Shown here: positions 1-9,000 of the stretch, piece by piece
How the letters are laid out: every line of letters starts with the position of its first letter
Numbering within the stretch: position 1 is the stretch's first letter
NCBI RefSeq assembly: GCF_018531465.1
Contig: NZ_JAHDTF010000013.1
Location: 1 to 64,000, forward strand
DNA: 64,000 nucleotides
Direction of reading: 5' to 3'
Source: Sphaerisporangium fuscum
GTDB lineage: Bacteria > Actinomycetota > Actinomycetes > Streptosporangiales > Streptosporangiaceae
Program-made: the position numbers and the translations under genes
Notes under the pieces: generated by a model
Told to the model about the DNA's origin: nothing
Seen by the model: the letters and a program-made list of their open reading frames with translations, nothing else
The model's database searches: none

Positions 1-1073
1 GCGTCCGCGAGGCCGCCGAGGCCGGGGAGGCGATCTTCGGCAACACCGACACCTGGCTGCTGTGGAACCTCACCGGCGGCACCGACGGCGGCGTCCACGT
101 CACCGACCCCACCAACGCCAGCCGCACCATGCTCATGAACCTGGAGACCCTCGACTGGGACGACGAACTGCTGTCGTTCTTCGGCATCCCCCGGGCCATG
201 CTGCCGCAGATCCGCCCCTCCTCCAACCCCGCCTCCTACGGGGTGACCCGCGCCGACGGCCCGCTCGGCGGAGAGGTCGCCCTGACCGGTGACCTCGGCG
301 ACCAGCAGGCCGCCACCGTCGGCCAGGTCTGCTTCTCCCCCGGCGAGGCCAAGAACACCTACGGCACCGGCAACTTCCTGCTGCTCAACACCGGCACCGA
401 ACTGGTCCGCTCCAAGCACGGCCTGCTCACCACCGTGGGCTACCAGTTCGGCGACGACAAGCCGGTCTACGCCCTGGAGGGCTCCATCGCGGTCACCGGA
501 TCGGCCGTCCAGTGGCTGCGCGACCAGCTCGGCATCATCTCCGGCGCCTCCCAGAGCGAGTCACTCGCCCGCCAGGTCGAGGACAACGGCGGCGTCTACT
601 TCGTCCCGGCCTTCTCCGGCCTGTTCGCCCCCTACTGGCGCTCCGACGCGCGCGGCGCCATCGTCGGGCTGTCCCGCTACAACACCAACGCCCACCTGGC
701 GCGGGCCACCCTGGAATCGATCTGCTACCAGACCCGCGACGTCGTCGAGGCGATGCAGAACGACTCCGGCGTGGTGCTGGACGTGCTGCGCGTGGACGGC
801 GGCGTGACCGCCAACGACCTGTGCATGCAGATCCAGGCCGACATCCTCGGCGTCCCGGTCTCCAAGCCCGTCGTCGCCGAGACCACCGCCCTCGGCGCCG
901 CCTACGCCGCCGGCCTGGCGGTCGGCTTCTGGAAGTCCACCGACGAGCTCAAGCGCAACTGGAACGAGGACAAGCGGTGGCAGCCGCAGTGGTCCCAGGA
1001 GCAGCGCGAGACCGGCTACGCCGGCTGGAAGAAGGCGGTCACCCGCACCCTCGACTGGGTCGAGGTCGACTGA
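1..1073 (+). CDS. glpK: Glycerol kinase, C-terminal part (5' end outside window)
   Basis: Phosphorylates glycerol to sn-glycerol 3-phosphate in the cytoplasm. The open frame enters from the left edge (first full codon at base 3), so only about 356 residues are visible. The FGGY-kinase signatures are clear: [14 protein letters not shown] near the edge, [12 protein letters not shown], the GDQQAA segment, [10 protein letters not shown], and the DGGVTAND / [13 protein letters not shown] region of the second actin-like lobe. Internal ATGs near base 129 are not starts, because the conserved sequence continues upstream of them. glpD follows 78 bp downstream on the same strand, so the pair forms a glycerol catabolic unit, with a strong hairpin between the two genes that could attenuate readthrough. 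Confidence 0.96.
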   Translation, partial: VREAAEAGEAIFGNTDTWLLWNLTGGTDGGVHVTDPTNASRTMLMNLETLDWDDELLSFFGIPRAMLPQIRPSSNPASYGVTRADGPLGGEVALTGDLGDQQAATVGQVCFSPGEAKNTYGTGNFLLLNTGTELVRSKHGLLTTVGYQFGDDKPVYALEGSIAVTGSAVQWLRDQLGIISGASQSESLARQVEDNGGVYFVPAFSGLFAPYWRSDARGAIVGLSRYNTNAHLARATLESICYQTRDVVEAMQNDSGVVLDVLRVDGGVTANDLCMQIQADILGVPVSKPVVAETTALGAAYAAGLAVGFWKSTDELKRNWNEDKRWQPQWSQEQRETGYAGWKKAVTRTLDWVEVD

Positions 1074-1084
1074 TCAACCCACGA

Positions 1085-1117
1085 CCGGGGCCGCGCCGCT
1101 CGGCGGCGCGGCCCCGG
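1085..1117 (+). terminator. GC-rich hairpin between glpK and glpD
   Basis: Perfect 14-bp arms (1085-1098 and 1104-1117) enclose a 5-nt loop directly after the glpK stop. There is no T tract, which is usual for high-GC actinobacterial terminators. It lies before the glpD ribosome site, so it may be a partial terminator or an mRNA-stabilising element rather than an absolute stop. Confidence 0.6.
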
Positions 1118-1151
1118 CCTCCGATGTTGTTCGAATGAGGAGCCCGGAACT

Positions 1152-2867
1152 GTGAATGCTGTACCGATGGGGCCGTCGTACCGCGCGGCGAGCCTGCGAA
1201 GGATGGCCGACGGTGAGTTCGACGTGCTGGTCGTCGGCGGCGGAGTGGTGGGCGCCGGAGCGGCGCTCGACGCGGTGTCGCGCGGCCTGTCGGTCGCGCT
1301 GGTGGAGGCCCGCGACTGGGCGGCCGGTACCTCCAGCCGGTCCAGCAAGCTGATCCACGGCGGCCTGCGTTACCTCGAACAGCTCGACTTCAAGCTGGTC
1401 AGGGAGGCGCTGAAGGAACGCGCCCTGCTGCTGACCCGGCTCGCGCCCCACCTGGTGCGCCCCGTGCCGTTCCTGTTCCCGCTCAAGCACCGGGTGTGGG
1501 AGCGGTTCTACGTGGGCGCCGGTGTGACGCTGTACGACGTGCTCGACGGCAAGCGGGTGCTGCCGCGCCACCGCCAGCTGAGCCGCCGCCGCGCGCTCGC
1601 CGTCGCCCCGGGCCTGCGCCCGGAGGCGCTGGTCGGCGCCGTGCAGTACTTCGACGCGCGGGTCGACGACGCGCGCTTCACCATGACGCTGGCCCGCACC
1701 GCCGCGCAGTACGGCGCCGCCGTCGCGACCGGGGCCCGGGTGACGGCGCTGGTCCGCGACGGGGAGCGCGTGACCGGGGCCAAGGTGCTCGATCTGGAGA
1801 GCGGCGAGGAGATCGTCGTCCGTGCCCGCCAGGTGATCAACGCGACCGGCGTGTGGACCGAGGAGACCCGGCGGATGACGGGCGCCGAGGGCGGCCTGAC
1901 CGTCCGGGCGTCCAAGGGCGTGCACATCACGGTGCCGCGTGACCGGATCACCCTCAACACCGGCCTCATCCTCCGCACCGAGAAGAGCGTGCTCTTCGTC
2001 ATCCCGTGGGGCCGGCACTGGATCATCGGCACCACCGACACCGACTGGTCGCTCAGCAAGGCCCACCCGGTGGCCACCCAGGCCGACATCGACTACCTGC
2101 TCGACCACGTCAACGAGGTGCTGAGCACGCCGATCGGCCGCGACGACATCGAAGGGGTGTACGCGGGGCTGCGTCCCCTGCTGGCCGGGGACGCCTCCGA
2201 CACCGCCAAGCTGTCGCGCGAGCACACCGTCGCACGGCCGGCGCCGGGCCTGGTGGTGGTGGCGGGCGGCAAGTACACCACCTACCGGGTGATGGCCAAG
2301 GACGCGGTGGACGTGGCGGCGCGGGAGCTCTCCGGGGGCGTTCCCGCGTCGGTCACCGACCGCCTGCCCCTTCTCGGCGCGGAGGGGTACGAGGCGCTGT
2401 GGAACCGCCGTGCCCACCTGGCCGCCCGGGCCGGCCTGGACGTCGCCCGCGTGGAGCGCCTGCTGCGCCGCTACGGCTCGGCCGTGGAGGACCTGCTGCA
2501 GATGATCGAGGCGGACTCCTCCCTCGGCCTTCCGCTGGCGGGGGCCGGCGACTACCTGCGGGCGGAGGTGGTGTACGCGGCCTCGCACGAGGGGGCGCGG
2601 CGCCTTGAGGACGTCCTGGCCCGCCGCACGAGGATCGCGATCGAGGAACGCGACCGGGGCCTCGCGGCGGCGCCCGAGGTGGCAGCGCTCATGGCGCCGG
2701 TCCTCGGCTGGGACGAGCGGGACGTGCTGCGTGAGACCGAGGAGTACGCCGGCCTGGTCCAGGCCGAACTGGCGGCCGAGCACCAGCCCGACGACCTGTC
2801 CGCCGACGCCACCCGCGCCGGGCTGGCCACCCGTGACACCGGCACCGCCCACGCGGAGGCCTGCTGA
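1152..2867 (+). CDS. glpD: Aerobic glycerol-3-phosphate dehydrogenase (FAD)
   Basis: Oxidises sn-glycerol 3-phosphate to dihydroxyacetone phosphate and passes electrons to the quinone pool from the inner face of the membrane. 571 residues, normal for GlpD. The FAD-binding dinucleotide motif GGGVVGAGAALDAVSRGL lies near residue 30, followed by the family hallmarks GTSSRSSKLIHGGLRYLEQ, the IIGTTDTDW segment and the GGKYTTYR motif. The GTG start at 1152 is preceded by an AGGAG about 9 nt upstream. It follows glpK and acts on its product. Oddity: its last 316 bp are overlapped on the opposite strand by the GH59 reading frame, which has no stop codon before entering glpD. Confidence 0.95.
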   Translation: MNAVPMGPSYRAASLRRMADGEFDVLVVGGGVVGAGAALDAVSRGLSVALVEARDWAAGTSSRSSKLIHGGLRYLEQLDFKLVREALKERALLLTRLAPHLVRPVPFLFPLKHRVWERFYVGAGVTLYDVLDGKRVLPRHRQLSRRRALAVAPGLRPEALVGAVQYFDARVDDARFTMTLARTAAQYGAAVATGARVTALVRDGERVTGAKVLDLESGEEIVVRARQVINATGVWTEETRRMTGAEGGLTVRASKGVHITVPRDRITLNTGLILRTEKSVLFVIPWGRHWIIGTTDTDWSLSKAHPVATQADIDYLLDHVNEVLSTPIGRDDIEGVYAGLRPLLAGDASDTAKLSREHTVARPAPGLVVVAGGKYTTYRVMAKDAVDVAARELSGGVPASVTDRLPLLGAEGYEALWNRRAHLAARAGLDVARVERLLRRYGSAVEDLLQMIEADSSLGLPLAGAGDYLRAEVVYAASHEGARRLEDVLARRTRIAIEERDRGLAAAPEVAALMAPVLGWDERDVLRETEEYAGLVQAELAAEHQPDDLSADATRAGLATRDTGTAHAEAC

Positions 2868-5329
2868 CCCGCGGCGGTCCATGACCCCGTACGTCGTCCC
2901 GCCGTGGGCGCCGGCACGAGCGTCCACCTCTCGCCGGGGGCGCCGGACGCCGGCGCCTGGACGACGGGCGCGTCGTCGTCCAGGGAGCCGCCGCGCACGC
3001 CGGCCACGTCGCCGCTGTCGCGGTTGGTGATGGTGTAGGCGCCGTCGCCGGTGGGCGTGAAGCGCCACTGCTGGCGCTCCGCGCGCGTGTCGGGACGCGC
3101 GTGGAGCGGGGCGCCCGCCGCGCGTGACGACGCGGTGAGGGCCCTGCCGCCGGTGACGAGTTCGAGGTAGCCGGTGCCGTGCCCCTCCAGCTTCCACCGC
3201 TGGCCGGCGGCTCCGGTGCCGGTCGCCTGGACGAGCCCGTCGCCCGACACCGTGAGGACCTTGCCGCTGCCGGCGTTGACCAGCGTGTAGGCGGTGCCCG
3301 TGGTGGCGTCCCGGCCGGGGGTCACCGTCAGGTCGTCGAACCGCGCGTTGAGCCACCCGGCTCCCGGCGTTCGCGTGCCGCCGTCGCCGACGCCCACCGC
3401 CAGCCCGGCCGGTCCCGCCGTGTAGGCGGTGTCGCGGGCGGTCCCGGCCGTCCGGCCGTCGATCGCGGCCGTGATGGCGTCGTCCTGGAAGGTGAGCGCC
3501 AGGCGGTGCCAGCTTCGCGTGCCGAGGGCGGCGACCCGCCCGGAGGCGAGGGTCGTGAGGCCGCCGGTGGTGTCGCCGCGCACGATCGACCACTCGCCGG
3601 TGCCGGTCACCCGCAGGTAGTAGGCGTCGATGTGGCCGACCTCCCAGTAGTCGCGCCCGCCGTACCTCCCGAGCAGCTCCGCCGAACCGGCCCCCTCCAG
3701 CATCACGTCGGCGCCGATCGTGTAGTTGGCCCAGATGGCGTCGCCGATCAGGCTGTACGGCGTCGCGTCGTTGTCGTGCCACACGATCGGCTTCACCGGC
3801 GACATCTGCCGTACGCACCGGCCGGCCCGCCCGGCGCCGCAGGGCGTGACCTCGAACGCGCCGTGCTGCGGGGCGAGGTAGGCGGGGATGGAGCCGGGCC
3901 GTGAGCCGTCGAAGTCGTCGGAGTAGGGCAGGCCGAAGGAAGCGGGCGGCCCGGAGACGGCGTCTCCCCTGCCCTGGCCGGTGGTCGTCGTCAGCGTGTA
4001 GACGCGGCCCGGCTTCAACGTCACCGAGAAGCTCCCGCCGTGGGGCGTCACGTCGGCCACGTGGGCGAGGTCCCCCGCGGGGTCGGTGGACGCCAGGTCG
4101 GTGGACCAGAGGTGCACCGTGCCGGTGGACAGCCCGCCCGTGACGGTGAACGTCGCGGTCTGATCGGCCCTGGCTCGGGTGGTCTCGATCACCGTGCTGT
4201 AGTCGCGCCCGTCCGGCGACTTCAGCGTGACGTAGCTGCCGTTGACGCGATCGCCGCCGAGCAGGCCGCTCGCGCCGTCGAGGTAGGTCCAGCCCGGCCG
4301 GGTGAACTGGGTGGTCTGGGCGGTCACCCACACCTGCTTGCCCACGGCGAAGCGCCCGGACCACGGCTGGTCGTCGACGATCAGCGCGGTCGTCGGGAAC
4401 GGCAGGCCGGGCGGCGTCGCCGCGACCAGGGGCCAGTTGATGAAGGAGGTCATCCGCCCGTCGACGTACCCGAGGTTGACCGCCCGCGCCATCGCCGCCG
4501 CGCCGGCGTCGTGGTCCTGTGAGCCGTTCTCGCTGGCCCAGATCGGCTTGCCGGCGGTCCTGGCGGCCTCGGGCGTGTGACAGGTGTGGGCGTTGCCCCC
4601 GTCGCCGCCCTCGCAGGGATAGTGGGCGCCGACGACGTCCACCGCGGCGGCGAACGCGGGGTCGGCGGCGAGGGCGCCGGCCACGTCCCACCCGGAGTCG
4701 GCGGCGACGACCTTGGTGGCGTGGCCGCCTGCCCGCAGGGCCGCGTGCAGCTTCTTGTACCAGGAGGCGTCGAAGCCGTTCTCGTTCCACCCGCCGATGT
4801 AGTCGACGCGCAGGTGGTGCCGTTCGGCGCAGCCGAGCCACTTCATGAGGTAGCCGATCATGTCGTCGCTCCAGAAACGGCCGCGCCCGATCCAGCCGGG
4901 CGCGCCCCAGGACAGCGCCGCCAGCTTGATCGCGGGGTTGCGGCGCTTGGCCTCCTCCATGAGCCACCACTCGTAGCCGCGGTCGCAGTCGAGGTCGCCC
5001 GCGGTGTGCATGTGGCTGGGCTCGGCGCCGTCGGTGGAGTTCATGTCCCCGCCGATCTCCACCTTCAGCAGCTGGAGCGCGGCGCCGTAGCCCGGTTCGA
5101 ACAGGTAGTCGAGGATCCGGCCGCGCTGCGGTTCGGGGTAGTCGAGCAGCAGCCGGGAGTTGCCGCCGCCTCCGCTGACGGCGCCGATGCCGTCGAAGGT
5201 CCGGCCGCTCCCGGCGCCGTCGACGGTGACGGTCGTGGTCGTGGGCGCGGCGCCGGGGACGGGGACGGCGGACAGGGAGAACAGGAGCGCGAGCAGGACC
5301 GGCAGCGGGCCGGAGCGGTTGTCGGACAT
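2552..5329 (-). CDS. Secreted GH59 galactocerebrosidase-like enzyme with ricin-type domain, overrunning into glpD
   Basis: 925 residues from the ATG at 5329 (a GTG one codon upstream at 5332 is possible). A signal peptide (LPVLLALLFSLSAVPVPGAA) is followed by a catalytic domain very like animal galactosylceramidase: RTFDGIGAVSGGGGNSRLL, LDYLFEPGYGA, VEIGGDMNSTDGAEPSHMH, GYEWWLMEEAKRRNP. The expected acid/base Glu is E183 (GGWNENGF) and the nucleophile E267 (WASENG). A lectin-like beta-sandwich follows, then a ricin-type beta-trefoil with QRW/ERW repeats. Likely role: removal of beta-galactosyl groups from glycolipids or glycans outside the cell. Oddity: the trefoil should end near ERWTLVPAPT (about base 2910), but no stop occurs in any of the three frames there, so the frame continues about 100 low-complexity residues antisense to glpD. 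Function by homology; tail reality uncertain. Confidence 0.83.
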   Translation of the reverse strand: MSDNRSGPLPVLLALLFSLSAVPVPGAAPTTTTVTVDGAGSGRTFDGIGAVSGGGGNSRLLLDYPEPQRGRILDYLFEPGYGAALQLLKVEIGGDMNSTDGAEPSHMHTAGDLDCDRGYEWWLMEEAKRRNPAIKLAALSWGAPGWIGRGRFWSDDMIGYLMKWLGCAERHHLRVDYIGGWNENGFDASWYKKLHAALRAGGHATKVVAADSGWDVAGALAADPAFAAAVDVVGAHYPCEGGDGGNAHTCHTPEAARTAGKPIWASENGSQDHDAGAAAMARAVNLGYVDGRMTSFINWPLVAATPPGLPFPTTALIVDDQPWSGRFAVGKQVWVTAQTTQFTRPGWTYLDGASGLLGGDRVNGSYVTLKSPDGRDYSTVIETTRARADQTATFTVTGGLSTGTVHLWSTDLASTDPAGDLAHVADVTPHGGSFSVTLKPGRVYTLTTTTGQGRGDAVSGPPASFGLPYSDDFDGSRPGSIPAYLAPQHGAFEVTPCGAGRAGRCVRQMSPVKPIVWHDNDATPYSLIGDAIWANYTIGADVMLEGAGSAELLGRYGGRDYWEVGHIDAYYLRVTGTGEWSIVRGDTTGGLTTLASGRVAALGTRSWHRLALTFQDDAITAAIDGRTAGTARDTAYTAGPAGLAVGVGDGGTRTPGAGWLNARFDDLTVTPGRDATTGTAYTLVNAGSGKVLTVSGDGLVQATGTGAAGQRWKLEGHGTGYLELVTGGRALTASSRAAGAPLHARPDTRAERQQWRFTPTGDGAYTITNRDSGDVAGVRGGSLDDDAPVVQAPASGAPGERWTLVPAPTAGRRTGSWTAAGQQASAWAVPVSRVASPARVASADRSSGWCSAASSAWTRPAYSSVSRSTSRSSQPRTGAMSAATSGAAARPRSRSSIAILVRRARTSSRRRAPSCEAAYTTSARR

Positions 5330-5341
5330 CACTCACCTACA

Positions 5342-5376
5342 GGTCAGGGCGGCGAGGTGGTCCGGCCGCCCTGACC
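5342..5376 (-). terminator. Hairpin terminator upstream of the GH59 gene
   Basis: 12-bp perfect arms (5342-5353 and 5365-5376) with an 11-nt loop, located after the stop of the gene ending at 5410 and before the GH59 start at 5329. It most likely ends transcription of the upstream gene. Confidence 0.6.
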
Positions 5377-5409
5377 CGTTCGTCCCCCTCGGGGGCCATG
5401 GTGACGCGC

Positions 5410-6978
5410 TCAGGCCTTGTACGACTTGGCGATCTTGGCGAGCAGGTGCTCGAGCGTGTCGTAGGAGGGGGTGTCGACCACGTCGATGAGGTTCGCCGGG
5501 ACGGGCACCTTGTGGGCGGCGGCGACCTTGGCGAACCGGGAGGGGTCGCCGGAGCGGAACCCGTGCTCGGCGGCGAGGCGCTGCAGGTCCGGGTCGGTCG
5601 ACAGCAGGCGGCCGACGCGGTCGCCGCCGGGGGTGAACGGCACCAGCGTGTGCCTGGACAGCACGGTCGGCGACGGGTACATCAGCACCATGCCCGGCTT
5701 GACGCGTCCCCGCGCGGCGGCCTCCACGAACTGGGCCTCGTAGATCCAGACCAGCGGCGTGGGGCCCATGCCGACCGAGAGGTACTCCTCGAACGGCCCC
5801 TCGCTGGTGTTGTCGGTGTAGCCCTGACCGAGGAACAGCCGGGACAGCGCCGGCAGCACGTTCCGCTCGGCGTCGCCGCCCTGCACGATGCTGTGGCCGT
5901 TGGCCACGTAGCTCGCCACCGCCAGGTACATGGCCGCGGAGTTCGAGGTGCGCGGGTCGGTGGTGGAGACCAGGACGTTCTTGCGGACGGGATAGGCGGA
6001 GTGGCCCTCGAGCTGGTCCCACCGCACGCCGCGCGCGACCAGCTCGAGGTAGCGGGCGAAGTCGAAGCCCTGGACGGCCCTGCCCTTCTTCCCGGCGCCC
6101 ATCTCCTTGACCACCCCCGCTCTGGCCAGCAGCTTCGCGATCGGCTTGAAGGTCGCGACCGCCATGGGCGAGGAGAACGGCGTGTACTTCGCGCTGACCT
6201 TCTTCTCCCGCTGGATGCGGTCGGCCGCGGGGGCGCTGGAGGGGAACGCGAAGTCGTACCGGCCGAGATCGACGGAGGTGGCGATCTGCCGCGAGCCCGC
6301 CGGGTCGACCTCGACCTTCAGGCCGTTGGCGGCGAACACCTTGACCACCTCGGGGTCCTCGAAGAACGCCTGCTTCTCCGAGCCGATCACCCCGCGCACG
6401 GTGACCAGTGAGGACGGCGTCCGCGCCGCGGCCGCGGGTGAGGCCGCCGTACCGGACGAGGACCGCGAGGTGGCGGCCGGGGCCGCCGGGGCGGACGGGA
6501 TCCCGCCCGCCGCCGTGGGCGAGGCCGGGTCGTCCCCACCGGTGGTGATGACGACCACCGCGCCGACGACCACGACGGCCGCCGCCAGAACCGCGGAAAC
6601 GACCTTCTTGTTCCGGTCCAGCAGTTCCTTAACATTCGATGATCGGAAGATTTCCGAATAGTGACGCCCGCCTGAATTCAAAGTGTCGCGAGTCGTCGAC
6701 GGCCGGGCATCGGACGTGGCGTCGGCGATTTCCGGAGCGGACCCCTGGGGCTCCACCTCAATATTCGTCCCAGCCGCCTCCGGACCCAATTCGCGCCGGA
6801 CCATGCGTTCGACGAAGATGGGAACGAAGTCCCTGATGGGGAAGCCGTCGAAGCGACTGTGGACGTCCCCCACCACGGTGTGCACCCGGTCGGCGGAATA
6901 GGCGTCGGTGAAGGTCTCGACCAGGCGATCGGTCACCTGACGCATCGCCTGTTCTTCGCGCACGGTATCGAGACTCAA
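5410..6978 (-). CDS. Membrane-anchored protein: N-terminal helical domain, TM helix, extracellular substrate-binding-like domain
   Basis: About 522 residues. The first ~65 residues (VTDRLVETFTDAYSADRVHTVV...) resemble the small three-helix dimerisation domain found in other actinobacterial proteins. One transmembrane helix (VVSAVLAAAVVVVGAVVVITTG) follows, then an Ala/Pro/Ser linker and a ~330-residue outer domain with type-II periplasmic binding-protein character (VKVFAANGLKVEVDPAGSRQ, FAFPSSAPAADRI, STTDPRTSNSAAMYLAV). I chose the TTG at 6978 because AGGAGA sits 6 nt upstream; the ATG at 7008 in the same frame has no ribosome site. The fold suggests a surface ligand sensor or adaptor rather than an ABC component, since no permease or ATPase is nearby. 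Ligand unknown. Confidence 0.7.
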   Translation of the reverse strand: MSLDTVREEQAMRQVTDRLVETFTDAYSADRVHTVVGDVHSRFDGFPIRDFVPIFVERMVRRELGPEAAGTNIEVEPQGSAPEIADATSDARPSTTRDTLNSGGRHYSEIFRSSNVKELLDRNKKVVSAVLAAAVVVVGAVVVITTGGDDPASPTAAGGIPSAPAAPAATSRSSSGTAASPAAAARTPSSLVTVRGVIGSEKQAFFEDPEVVKVFAANGLKVEVDPAGSRQIATSVDLGRYDFAFPSSAPAADRIQREKKVSAKYTPFSSPMAVATFKPIAKLLARAGVVKEMGAGKKGRAVQGFDFARYLELVARGVRWDQLEGHSAYPVRKNVLVSTTDPRTSNSAAMYLAVASYVANGHSIVQGGDAERNVLPALSRLFLGQGYTDNTSEGPFEEYLSVGMGPTPLVWIYEAQFVEAAARGRVKPGMVLMYPSPTVLSRHTLVPFTPGGDRVGRLLSTDPDLQRLAAEHGFRSGDPSRFAKVAAAHKVPVPANLIDVVDTPSYDTLEHLLAKIAKSYKA

Positions 6979-7172
6979 TGCGTATCTCCTCGGCGTGACA
7001 GCAGCCATATCGACGGCGGGACACCAAGATCCATCCGCGCCGCGCCAACCCTACCGGTTTACGGTCGCGCCGATAAAACGAATAGGTATTCCGAATGCCG
7101 CCGCGCACACCATTCAGCGCCGCATTAGGGCCCTTGCACACCTTTTGCGAGCTATAGGGCGATATACCGGGC

Positions 7173-7718
7173 TCAGGGCTGCGGAGTCAGGGAGATGCCC
7201 TCGGCGTCGTCGATCTCGAAGTACGACGGGTATTCGGTGTGGCCGGCCAGGCGCAGCGTGCGGGCGAGCCAGCGGCGCTGGGCGTGACGGGTGACGCCCA
7301 CGGCGTTGTTGTAGAAGCGGCGGGAGTAGATCACCTTCGTCACCGCGGTGTCGAGCTCCTCCACCAGCTCCTTGCCTCCCGGGGCCTCGGCCAGGCGCTC
7401 GCGGAAGCGTTCCTGGTCCATCACGGCCCGCAGGGTGCGCGACAGGTCGCTCTCGGCGTGCTCACGCTCATCGAGCCCGGCCGTACGCGCCTCGTGCGCG
7501 GCCGCGGCGAGCACGAGGCTGGTGGCCGGGTCGAGGATGCGGGAGGAGGCGAGGTCCATGGCGACGGCGGCGCGGCGGACGAGCGCGGCGTCGAGGGCCT
7601 CCCGGGCGAGTTCGAGGCGGATGTGCAGCCGGTCGAGCCGCCCGGCCCGCCAGGAGATGTAGACGGCGGTGAGCACGACGACCACGCCGACCACCAGGAT
7701 GATCGTGACAGTGCTCAC
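7173..7718 (-). CDS. Small conserved membrane-anchored protein next to pimA
   Basis: 181 residues from a GTG start at 7718. An N-terminal helix (VTIILVVGVVVVLTAVYISW) anchors a cytoplasmic, mostly helical domain rich in Arg/Glu/Ala (RLDRLHIRLELAREALDAALVRRAA) and ending in a conserved-looking RRWLARTLRLAGHTEYPSYF segment. The topology and helical repeats recall LemA-type proteins, but I cannot assign the family with confidence. It is 96 bp downstream of pimA on the same strand and is probably co-transcribed with the PIM genes. No function is assigned. Confidence 0.72.
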   Translation of the reverse strand: MSTVTIILVVGVVVVLTAVYISWRAGRLDRLHIRLELAREALDAALVRRAAVAMDLASSRILDPATSLVLAAAAHEARTAGLDEREHAESDLSRTLRAVMDQERFRERLAEAPGGKELVEELDTAVTKVIYSRRFYNNAVGVTRHAQRRWLARTLRLAGHTEYPSYFEIDDAEGISLTPQP

Positions 7719-7814
7719 GAACTCTCGCTTTCGTCACAGAGGCGGCGCCCGGTGACCGGCCCGCCCTCGCGAACGCTCACCGGGCCCCGCCGTCGTACCG
7801 GTGCTCGCGGCCGC

Positions 7815-8993
7815 TCACAGGGCCTCGGCCTCGTAGGCCGGCTCGGCCTGCCGGGACCGGCCGTTGTGCTCCTCCTCCACACCGCCGGCCGCGGTGGCGG
7901 TCACCGTCTCGTACACCCGGACGACGTCGCGGGCCACGGTCGACCAGTCGTACTTGCGGACGGCTACCCGGGCCTCGTCGGAGAGCTTGGCGCGGCGCTC
8001 GGGATCGTCGAGGAGGGCCACGGCCTCACGGGCCAGGGAGGCGGGGTCTCCGGTGGTGAACAGCGCCCCCGCCTGGCCCTCGCCGAGGACGCGGCGGAAG
8101 GCCGGGATGTCGCTGGCCAGCACGGCGGCGCCCGCCGACATCGCCTCGGTCAGCACGATGCCGAAACTCTCACCGTGGGTGTTGGGAGCGCAGTAGACGT
8201 CGACGGAGTGGTAGGCGCGGACCTTGTCCTCCTCGCTCACCATGCCGAGGATGCCGACGCGGTCGCGCAGCGCGGCCGGGACCTTGGCGAGCACGTCGCC
8301 GGCGTCGCCCGGGCCCGCGATGAGCAGCCGCAGGCCCGGACGCTCGGGAGCGATGATCGAGAACGCCTCCAGCAGCACCGAGAGGCCCTTGCGCGGCTCG
8401 TCCATGCGGCCGAGGAAGCCGATCACGCCGCCGTCGGGCCCCCAGCCGGGCAGCGGCTCGGCCTCGGCGTACCGGCTGACGGTGACGCCGTTCGGGATGA
8501 GGACGGCGTCGCCGCCGAGGTGCTCCACCAGGGTCTTGCGGGCGGCGTCGGACACGGCGATACGGCCGGTGATCTTCTCCAGGGCGGTGTGGAGCACGGG
8601 CGCCGAGACCGAGACGGCGCGCGAGCGCTGGTAGGAGGCGTGGAAGGTGGCGACGATCGGGCCGCGCGCCGCCCACACGGCCAGCAGTCCGACCGAGGGC
8701 ACCGCCGGCTCGTGCACGTGGAGCACGTCGAAGCGGCCCTCGCGCAGCCACTTGCGCACCCGGCCGGCCGACAGGAAGCCGAAGGCCAGGCGGGCCACCG
8801 AACCGTTGTAGGGGACGGGCATCGCGCGCCCGGCCGAGGTCACGTAGAAGGGCAGGGGCGCGTCGTCGGACGCGGGGGCCATCACCGAGACGTGGTGGCC
8901 GTCGGCGATCAGCGCTTCGGCGAGGTCGCGCACGTGCGCCATGACGCCGCCGGGGACGTCCCAGGTGTAGGGGCAGACCATGCCCACCCTCAT
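7815..8993 (-). CDS. pimA: Phosphatidylinositol alpha-mannosyltransferase (GT4)
   Basis: Transfers the first mannose from GDP-mannose to phosphatidylinositol on the inner leaflet, starting PIM synthesis. 392 residues, the usual length. N-terminal GT-B half: MRVGMVCPYTWDVPGGV, LAEALIADGHHVSVM, FDVLHVHEPAVPSV, FHASYQRSR. C-terminal nucleotide-sugar half: GFLGRMDEPRKGL, LLIAGPGD, and the GESFGIVLTEAMSAGAAVLASD motif typical of GT4 (E-x7-E). It is the third gene of the minus-strand run pgsA-patA-pimA; its start lies 7 bp after the patA stop, so translation is probably coupled. Confidence 0.95.
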   Translation of the reverse strand: MRVGMVCPYTWDVPGGVMAHVRDLAEALIADGHHVSVMAPASDDAPLPFYVTSAGRAMPVPYNGSVARLAFGFLSAGRVRKWLREGRFDVLHVHEPAVPSVGLLAVWAARGPIVATFHASYQRSRAVSVSAPVLHTALEKITGRIAVSDAARKTLVEHLGGDAVLIPNGVTVSRYAEAEPLPGWGPDGGVIGFLGRMDEPRKGLSVLLEAFSIIAPERPGLRLLIAGPGDAGDVLAKVPAALRDRVGILGMVSEEDKVRAYHSVDVYCAPNTHGESFGIVLTEAMSAGAAVLASDIPAFRRVLGEGQAGALFTTGDPASLAREAVALLDDPERRAKLSDEARVAVRKYDWSTVARDVVRVYETVTATAAGGVEEEHNGRSRQAEPAYEAEAL

Positions 8994-9000
8994 GGCGTGC

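Noticed and set aside
1074-5336. A 1420-codon minus-strand open frame across glpD and GH59
   Set aside because: It is the antisense/alternate-frame shadow of two recognised genes; Arg/Pro/Gly-rich with no domain.
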